This document shows, piece by piece, positions 56,901 through 64,000 of a stretch of 64,000 nt of DNA (positions are counted from its first letter, which is position 1; the number at the start of each line of letters is the position of its first letter). The notes beneath the pieces are model-generated. The model ran no database searches, was not told the origin of the DNA, and saw only the letters and a program-made list of their open reading frames with translations. This DNA comes from Meconema thalassinum (taxonomy: Eukaryota; Arthropoda; Insecta; Orthoptera; Tettigoniidae), in assembly GCA_946902985.2 (NCBI GenBank), contig OX336393.1:131282533-131346532 (forward strand), written 5' to 3'. A program made the translations under genes and the position numbers.

Positions 56901-58182
56901 CCTTAATTGTTCATAAAATGCTATCGCATCTTCTGCCTTTACTTTGCCTGAGCGCGGCTTGGTTTCGAACCAACGCTAACTTCGTTTGATTATTTACCGT
57001 TTATCGCACTTGATGTGTATTTGTCTATTGTGAGACTCGAACTATTGTGTCTCTGAATGTATTTTTTACGATTTTCTCGCTGACTTGCGCATTTCGTTCC
57101 CGAGGCTAGACCCAACTCGTTCGTACTTATTGATTTTTAAGTAACTTGCCTATACAAAGGCTGTTAAAAAATTAGCTACTGCGTATCGCATTCGAACTGT
57201 GGTCTTTTGAAGATTCTTCTATAACTTGCCTCTAACAAAGTCTATCTCTCGACTGATAAACTGTCATTATAACGTGACTGTACTTTATATCTGGTAGACT
57301 GAATCTGATGCGACGTGCACCTCTGCACAGCTTCTTGCAGACTGATAAACTGAATGATACTGAATGATACTGAATAATTCGTCCCTCGACTGCTCCCTAT
57401 TTATTCATTTCTGTCTAGAAATTAGTTTCTTTCAAATTTGGGAGCTGAATTTCTGATTCCCTGGTCTAATCTTCATCATAACTTAATCTAAAGGGTACTT
57501 TATAAATATATTTTGATTGCCGGCTGGCGGAATGAAAATCTTTCACTAGTTTATTTTTAATTAATTAAATTAGTTAATATCCGTTTTGCGGGGCCAGTCT
57601 CTAGTCCCCTTCTGGTCCGCGGATAGCCTTCCGCTGAATTATGATGACGTTTCTCTTAGCTTGCAGTATCTCAAGCGCCTTATTCGGGCCTGCCAACCCA
57701 CTGCTTTTTCTCACCCCTGTATTTTTCCTCACTCTAGGTTTAATAATTCTGGTGGGTTTATTTTGTTAAGTTTAATGTGGTAAAGCCCCTTTCTCTTTGC
57801 GTGAGAAAATTGCTGACTTACAAATTCATGGGTTAAGTCTCTTAAGAGCCTCTCGAGAAATAGTTCCCCTTCAGCTGTCCACTTGAAATGTAATAATTTT
57901 GGTGAAGTTCCTTATTGATAGGAATTTCGAGTAGTATTTATTGCCTCTTGACTCTGACTCTCCCTAACGTTTTAATAGTTCTGCTAATTGCTTTTTCCTT
58001 TTCACCTGCCAAACTAATGGATTTTATGTGTCTGAGCTTGACCATCTGCATCCCCTTGTAATGTTCCTGTGGTCGTTCTACAGTGGGCTTACTCTCATCT
58101 TTTCTCGCAATCTTTATAAAGTCTTGGAATATTTCTATAACTGGTCAGGAGTTCGATCTTGTGCCGATCCCAGATGGGCACA
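53967..58182 (-). repeat. 5' LTR of Gypsy element 2 (4216 bp)
   Basis: Starts (plus strand) TGTACCCATCTCAAATGG and ends GATGGGCACA. Differences from the other LTR are more numerous than between the LTRs of element 1, including several small indels (for example near 55870 and 56105). Confidence 0.93.
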
Positions 58183-58255
58183 CTGTATATCCCTGTTGGA
58201 GGCAATGCCAATGCAGTTAGACTATTATCTTTTTCAAGATATATATAAACACAAT
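58183..58255. other. Probable Helitron remainder
   Basis: Short flank with CCTGTTGGAGGCAATGCCAA, resembling internal Helitron sequence at 40784. Confidence 0.4.
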
Positions 58256-58560
58256 TAGAACAGGATAGTGCACCTGCCTCTCATCCGGGAGCCCCGGGTT
58301 CGAATCCCGGCTCCGTCAGAGATTTTAGACACAGACGTGAGGGCTGCAACGGGGTGCACTCAGCTTCGTGAGGACAATTGAGTAGCTATCTGATAGTGAG
58401 GCAGCGCCCTGGTCACGAAGAACAAGATTAACGGCCGATGTGACACGATGCACTGACCACGCGTCACCACAATATCTGCAGGCCAAATGGTTGGGAAGCG
58501 GTCGCATGATAGCCGTAAGCCATTCATGGACTGTAGTGCCATGGGTAAAAAGAAGAAAAA
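58256..58560 (+). mobile_element. tRNA-derived SINE, second family
   Basis: The head CTGCCTCTCATCCGGGAGCC followed by CCGGGTTCGAATCCCGGCTC has a textbook B box and a T-arm stem, like the 3' half of a tRNA. The 5' part does not form a full cloverleaf. The body (GGGCTGCAACGGGGTGCACT, then CCTGGTCACGAAGAACAAGA) is unlike the first SINE family. It ends in an AAAAAGAAGAAAAAG tail. Confidence 0.85.
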
Positions 58561-59060
58561 GCGCCTTCTAATACCACCTTTAATTTTTAAACACTACAGT
58601 AGCGGCTACTATATAAAGGTAGCTATATAGCTACGTTCAAATTAACACTGGGATCACAAATCCCGTATAGTCTGGTCGTTATTTCAGTAGTAACGAAGCT
58701 CTATGGCGTCTATTGCCGTTTCCGTATCCCTTAAGGCATCCCGCCGTCACATACCTCAATGTTAACCAGTCTATTTTACTGAAAAGAATTTCTACGAGCG
58801 AGCGAGTATCCACTCCGGCAAAAACCACACTCACTACCTTTTCCAAAATTTACACAAGGCATGATTTTTAAAGCACTCTTCTGTATGTTGAGGTACCGAG
58901 ATATACCACATGGAAAGATACAATAAAATGTTGGCAAATCTGAGTTCAAGGAAATGCTGTCAGGATAGGCCTTCTGATAAATCTGCAGAAGCTTTCGGTA
59001 CAGGTTATGTGGCCCATGTTCGTAACATAGAATGATTTCCTTTGACAATGCATCTACACC
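58561..59060. other. Unassigned sequence
   Basis: No gene or repeat boundary recognised. Confidence 0.4.
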
Positions 59061-59945
59061 ATGTGTGAAGGCAACGCATTTCAAAGATCTCTAAAACACA
59101 ATAATCAGGAAATTGGAGAAAATATTAAAGTGGGAGCGAAGATTCAAGGAGAAATAATTTCATCTCTGAGATTTGCTGATGACATCGTCATCTTGGCCGA
59201 TACGCTAGAGGATTTGAATGAGTTTTTGAATGGTATGGACTCCGTCTTGAGGAAAGAATTTTTGACGAAAATCAATAAATGTAAAACAAAATTATTGGAA
59301 TGCAGCCGAAATAAATCAGAAACCTCTATGGACATCAAATTGGCAGGTGAAACGCTACAGGAAGTAGGAAACTTGTGTTACTTAGGAAGCAAAATATCCA
59401 GTGATGGACGAAGCAAAGAGGATATAAAAAGTAGGTTGGTTCAGGCAAGGTAAGCATTTCTACAGAAAAGGAATCTGTTGACATCGAATATACATTTAGG
59501 TATTAGGAATTCATTTTTGAAAGCTTTTGTCTGGAGCGTGACACTATAAGGAAGTGAAACTTGGACTAATGGTGCAGCAGAAAAGAGGAGAATTTAAGCG
59601 TTTGAAATGTGGTGTTACAGGAGAATGATGAAGATCAGATGGGTAGATAGGGTAACAAATGAAGAGGTAATAGGACGAGTGAGAGAGGAGAGATGTTTCT
59701 TGCGACTGCTAATGAAGAGAAGTGATAGATTGGTAGGACACATATTAAGACACCCAGGAAGAGCAAGATTGGATATAGATGGGAGGGTCGAGGACAAGAA
59801 CTGTAGGGGTAGACCAGGGTTAAAGAGATTGCCTCGGATGTAGGGTGTGGTAGCTATGTAGAGATGAAACGATTAGCTCAGGAGAGGGAGGCATGGAGGG
59901 CTGCATCAAACCAGTCAAAAAACTGAAGACTCAAACATCAACAAT
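59061..59945 (+). pseudogene. RTE-like LINE, RT catalytic region to 3' end (longest copy)
   Basis: The reading frame from 59061 holds SSLRFADDIVILADTLEDLN, where FADD (about 59172-59183) is the RT active site. It continues to EVGNLCYLGSKISSDGRSKE and a stop near 59451. After frame changes and two internal stops (about 59549 and 59597) the tail continues: GSETWTNGAAEKRRI, then RRMMKIRWVDRVTNEEVIGR and MKRSDRLVGHILRHPG. The 3' UTR ends GCATCAAACCAGTCAAAAAA then CTGAAGACTCAAACATCAAC. Together with the minus-strand tails at 13486, 15417 and 35150 it defines one family. The 5' part (endonuclease and N-terminal RT) is missing, so the copy is dead. Confidence 0.88.
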
Positions 59946-61014
59946 CGGGAATTTTAATTACTTATCGAGGCATGTGAGGCAAAAGTGTTGTTGGAGATTT
60001 CAATCCCTGTTATGTAACACTGGACGAGACTGCATAATCTACATCAGTGGCCAAGGTGAGAGATATTTTACTATAGGTCTATTAATAGCGACATGTTGAC
60101 GTTCAAATCATCAATAAGTGTGACAAAATTACACCCAGAATAGCTTAATAAAAATACTTTTAATTCCCCATATTCCGATAGATTTGCCAATCCAGTGTGT
60201 AAGAGTGCAGTTCCCTCTTCAAACAATATTCGCAATTTCTATTAACAAAGTGCAATGACACACACTTAACAGCAGCAGGTGTACATTCAGACAAAACCAC
60301 TTTCTCCCTCGGGCAACTGTATGTGGCGTCTTAATATGGCGGACAACAAAATCGTTATGTCTCAGCAGAAGATGGCAAAACCAAAAACGTAATTTTCAAA
60401 TGTGTTCTCATAATATAACATCGAACCCTGCAGACATTCACAACTCTATAAAATTCCCACTTTGCTGCTCATATCAATATACTGTATGTATCAGAATTTT
60501 CAGAATTAGAATGGACCCACCTGTAGCCGCGATTGCTGTAATAAAATAGACCAATTATCAGCAATAGTGCATCGTCCCCATTGTCTTGATCGCGAGCGTA
60601 GCTGCGGGTACCTGCTTGTTTGAACTAAAGAATAAAATAATGATCTCACATAGTACTTGTGCGCTATCTGTTGGTGGTAGTTCGGAATATCCCTATAGGC
60701 GGAATCTCAGAATATTTATGTTGGAACATAAACTAAAGTTATAATTATCGTCGAACATAAACAGTCGTATGCAACTCGCCTATAATGGTATTTAAGACAC
60801 TCGTATGGAAATTATAAAACTCGCTTCGCTCGATTTATAAACATACAAGTGTCTTAATTATTCATCTTGTAGGCTTGCTGAATAATGAACTATTTTATTA
60901 TTTTTATTTTATTCTTAGAATGTTTTATTGCATTGCATTGTATTGTATTGTAAAGTGGACCAATCCACAATCATAGCTAGTAAAGTGCTAATGTAAAAGT
61001 TTATCGAAGCAATT
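59946..61014. other. Unassigned sequence with a short TATTG/TTTTA microsatellite
   Basis: Simple TTTTATT and GCATTGTATTG repeats occur at about 60890-60950. No coding signature is visible. Confidence 0.4.
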
Positions 61015-62016
61015 AACAAGTAGTTCCGTGAAGAACTATACAGCCTATTTTCATATATCCTACATATGTTAACTGCCAATATCAACATACAAAATTTCAG
61101 TTGGATTGCTGTAATAGATTCGTAGATATTGAGTACCGACTAAATATTTCGGATGGTCGCCATGTTGGATTTTATATATGTAGGTCCTAGAGTTATGTAA
61201 TGTTACATGAAGATTATTGTGTACGTGTAGCATTCAAACTTCAATCGCATGATTAGGACACAAGTAGTAATAAGGAGATTTTAAAATTTCGCACAGCTGC
61301 CATCTTGTGGTTATGGAAACAATTGTACTAAATTAGATACCAGTGCATTACAATGTGTATAAACATTTCCTGTACCAGATTTCATTGCGTTTGGAATATT
61401 AAATCGCGAGAAAATTCTATTTAAAATTTTCAAATTCGCTTGGCCGCCATGTTCGTTTTGTAGTTAACTGCTTTTTGAAAGTCTTATAGATGAACTTCCA
61501 GTAGTGCCCTTTATCTCCGTATAAAATTTCAGGATGATACAGCTAATAGTTTCAGAGATATAGAATGCCGGTGAAATATTTCGCTCATCCGCCATCTTGT
61601 GGTTAGATAAACAATTGAACCAAGTTAGATGTCGGTGCATTACAATGTGTATAAACATATACTGTACCAAGTTTTATTGTGTTTGGTTGGTTAAATCGCG
61701 AGAAACGTCTATTTAAAAGTCGCAAATTCGCGTGGCCGCCATGTTGGTTTTGTAGTTACCAGGTTTTCAAAAGTCACACAGGTGAACTTCTAGTAGTTCC
61801 CTTTATCACCGTAATAAATTCCAGGGTGATATCGGTAATAGTTTCGGAGATATTGAATGCTGGTGAAATATTTCGCACAGCCGCCATGTTGGATTGGTGG
61901 GACGTAACAAAATTTGAAGGGCGCGGTCGAGGTCGCCCGGAATAGTACTATGTACTTACCAAGTTTCATTGAAATCGCTCCAGCCGTTTAAAAGTTATTA
62001 GGGGGAAACACACACA

Positions 62017-62061
<45 letters not shown>

Positions 62062-62118
62062 CACACGGACAAAAGGTGATCTCATAAGCCTATTTTTTCA
62101 AAATTGAAAATAGGCTAA
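61015..62118 (+). mobile_element. Microsatellite/hairpin element, family D (relative of family A)
   Basis: The 5' end AAGTAGTTCCGTGAAGAACT followed by ACAGCCTATTTTC resembles family A. The core has three tandem units marked by GCCATCTTGTGG / GCCATGTTGGATTGG at about 61301, 61593 and 61885, a 292-bp period, but the core sequence differs from family A. (AC)n fills 62011-62065. The 3' hairpin is AAGCCTATTTTTTCA ... TTGAAAATAGGCTAAAAA (about 62085-62118). Confidence 0.82.
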
Positions 62119-64000
62119 AAAGTGGCGAACAGGGAGTATCAAGATACATTTAACCACGCAGTACACTCCTAAAAATACGCCAAAAAATCAAACGATGGAC
62201 ATTTAAAAACCCCAAGCAATTGTGATTTATTTTATAGCGCAAATAAATAAACACTGATCTTTTTCATCATATAACTAAGTTATTTCTCAGTCATATGTAG
62301 GTGACCTTAAATCAACAACCACCAACCACCACAGTCGTGTTGCTACACCTTAAAGTTCCTTCAGGCGTGAATCCCATGAGCGAGGCATACTGTACCTTCT
62401 CCATGGGGTGTGGGTGTAATCATACACATGTTAAGATAAATAGTTCTACAGGCAATCGTTATGTTGGTGGTCCCTATACACCGTATTGCTTGGAATGTGA
62501 GCTATGCACGCAATTCGTGACTTGTAATATATGAGGCTTGCATATGCCATACATCTTGCCAGCTGTCAGTCATCTCAACATCTGGATTACAAGAAAAAAT
62601 AAAATTAACTTAACTTTCCTTACAGTGATGTGTTATCACACAAGCGCCTTCATGTATTAAAGTTCCTATTAATTGTAGGCCTATAGCTTTTCATTTGCGC
62701 TGATTATCATTTGCATAAAACTTGCCCATGGTCTCGCTATTAAAGATTAAAAATGATCTATGTCCTACCCAACGCAACGTAACCTTCCCTCTCTGATATC
62801 ATCATCAGAGCGGCGACCAAGGATGGGAGAAATCAATAAATAACAGTTTGATGACGTAAAGCCCCTATACTTTGCAGCAATACATCAAACGACTCGCACT
62901 CTGGAAGTGTTAATCGCGAATGAAAAAGGATCTCCGTTACCAAATGTTAATGTAGTGCTTTGAGGACCACCAGTATCTTTCGATCAGGGAACAGTAGATA
63001 CTGATAATGTTGTGTCATACATTTTAGTCTGTCCAGATAAGCAGTCGGTGCAATTAGAAATTAATCTAATACAGAAATCGCGTTTCTTGAATCTGATATC
63101 TCATCAACAGTCAGATTGAAAGTTAAGAAGTACCGGTATGTTTTTGTGACACAAGGAAGTATGATTACAAAAAATAGAATCATATCAATATTACCACATT
63201 GTTCAATAGATAAGTTCATAGTTCATAGATAACTCATTGTTCTAAAAAGAAGGTGTCAATATTTTGAATTTCAAATGCATTTTGTAAGTATTTTCAACCT
63301 AATTCGAATTTTGCAAACATTTTCAATGTACTTTGCATTTTGCATGGTGGGCATTTTCTAAGTATTTTGATTCTCAATTGCATTTTGTGAGTATTTTGAA
63401 TGTAAATACAATTTTTTTTAGTATTTTCAATCTAAATTGCTTTTTGTAAGTATCGCCCTTTTCTTAATTGCAGCTCTGCGCATTGCTACTGAGAAACCTT
63501 TCTAATTCAGTGGTGCCTGGATGGGTGGTATTGGTGTAGAGGCGTTTATTTTGCTCTTCAAGGTCATCGGGAACGCTATAATTTTCTCTAATGAATTATT
63601 TTCCACGGCGCTGCGTTGACAGCGGCCATTTTGCGTGTGGTATTTCCCGATTTTTTTTTCACCATTTCTTACAGGTGTAACCGTACGTCTTCTATTCGGG
63701 GGTGGTGGTATTTGATTTTACCATGAGGGATTCTTTACTATTAATATTTATTATCTCCTCTTCACAATTTTTCCACATTACCACAAACGTCCACTCTCAT
63801 AATCTCTTGCCAAACACTAAAACCGACCATCATTAAAACTAACCCAATCTTCCAAACCATATCTCTTTTCCCCTCATATTTTCTACCATATCGCTTACAA
63901 AATTTCAACAGATACTAACTTCCTCTGTCTCAAAGAGTTTCTCCTAACAGTCTCTATAAAAACAATCGGCAAAATAAAAAAGAAATATCTTTGCAGATGT
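62119..64000. other. Unassigned sequence with a degenerate tandem repeat at 63260-63460
   Basis: Within 63260-63460 the phrase ATTGCATTTTGTAAGTATTT with variants recurs about four times at ~45-bp spacing. A Cys-containing 77-codon frame at 62301-62534 has no recognised domain. Otherwise nothing was identified up to the window edge. Confidence 0.45.

Larger units (their letters stand above)
43018..58182 (-). mobile_element. Ty3/Gypsy LTR retrotransposon, element 2, 15.2 kb, very long LTRs
   Basis: Direct repeats 43018-47210 and 53967-58182 flank a minus-strand interior. Read on the minus strand, each LTR starts TGTGCCCATC, and the 5' LTR ends GAGATGGGTACA, closely paralleling element 1 (TGTGCCCAATCG ... 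GTTGGGTACA). The protein order and sequence are clearly related to element 1, but the LTR sequences are otherwise different. The coding regions carry many stops, frameshifts and lost catalytic residues, so it looks older. No clean target duplication is visible. Confidence 0.95.

Noticed and set aside
43010..58190. Target-site duplication of Gypsy element 2 (CTGTTGAATCC left, CTGTATATCC right)
   Set aside because: The match is imperfect and overlaps the altered LTR tip, so it cannot be distinguished from chance.
58270..58320. tRNA gene (perfect T arm and B box)
   Set aside because: Only the 3' half resembles a tRNA and a SINE body follows; the 5' acceptor and D arm are not found.
62301..62534. 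Possible small Cys-containing host protein
   Set aside because: No signal peptide, no splice context and no recognised motif; too short to support.

Overview
The window looks like intergenic or heterochromatic DNA from a large, repeat-rich arthropod genome. A polyneopteran insect (orthopteran-type) is my best guess, because the mix of tRNA-derived SINEs, RTE-like LINE tails, a DUF4817 transposon, Tc1/mariner, pogo and hAT fossils and Helitron ends resembles such genomes. That assignment is inference. I find no convincing host gene, rRNA, functional tRNA or CRISPR array. Almost everything I can name is mobile-element DNA, much of it nested.

Layout. 1-750 is unassigned. 750-2861 is a non-autonomous element (family A) with ~292-bp core repeats, a microsatellite and a 3' hairpin, split by a pogo/Tigger-like MITE (853-1558). 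2945-9513 is a large foldback element whose ~1.56-kb inverted arms carry five ~293-bp subrepeats each. Its centre holds a hAT remnant (4984-7786) containing about 33 copies of a 67-bp minisatellite. 9640-10785 has pogo fragments and SINE pieces. 11263-12641 is a Tc1-like element, followed by a Helitron 3' end (13469-13472). 13.5-20.4 kb holds LINE tails on the minus strand, a palindromic MITE (14041-14298), a SINE with a perfect 17-bp target duplication (17132-17534), a DUF4817 element (18118-18739) and microsatellites.

20483-34672 is a Ty3/Gypsy retrotransposon on the plus strand with 3.7-kb LTRs, a broken gag and an uninterrupted 1208-codon pol. 35.1-36.3 kb holds two LINE tails. 36772-38740 is a second family A copy, split by an internally deleted mariner. 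39313-42579 is a Helitron cluster that contains a SINE, which in turn contains a MITE. 43018-58182 is a second, related Gypsy element on the minus strand with ~4.2-kb LTRs and decayed coding regions; it inserted into a second Helitron copy. 58256-58560 is a SINE, 59061-59945 a LINE with reverse-transcriptase motifs, and 61015-62118 another microsatellite-plus-hairpin element. The rest is unassigned.

How the parts relate. The two Gypsy elements are relatives with the same plan: coiled-coil Gag N-terminus, capsid-like region, Arg/Gly/Asn-rich tail with no CCHC knuckle, Pol with protease, RT, RNase H and integrase, then a C-terminal coiled coil and no env. Each has lost key catalytic residues, so neither looks autonomous. 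The most distinctive signals are the exceptionally long LTRs with RG-rich Gag, and the superfamily of non-autonomous elements that share a ~292-bp core period, a microsatellite and a terminal hairpin, one member of which has become a foldback element.
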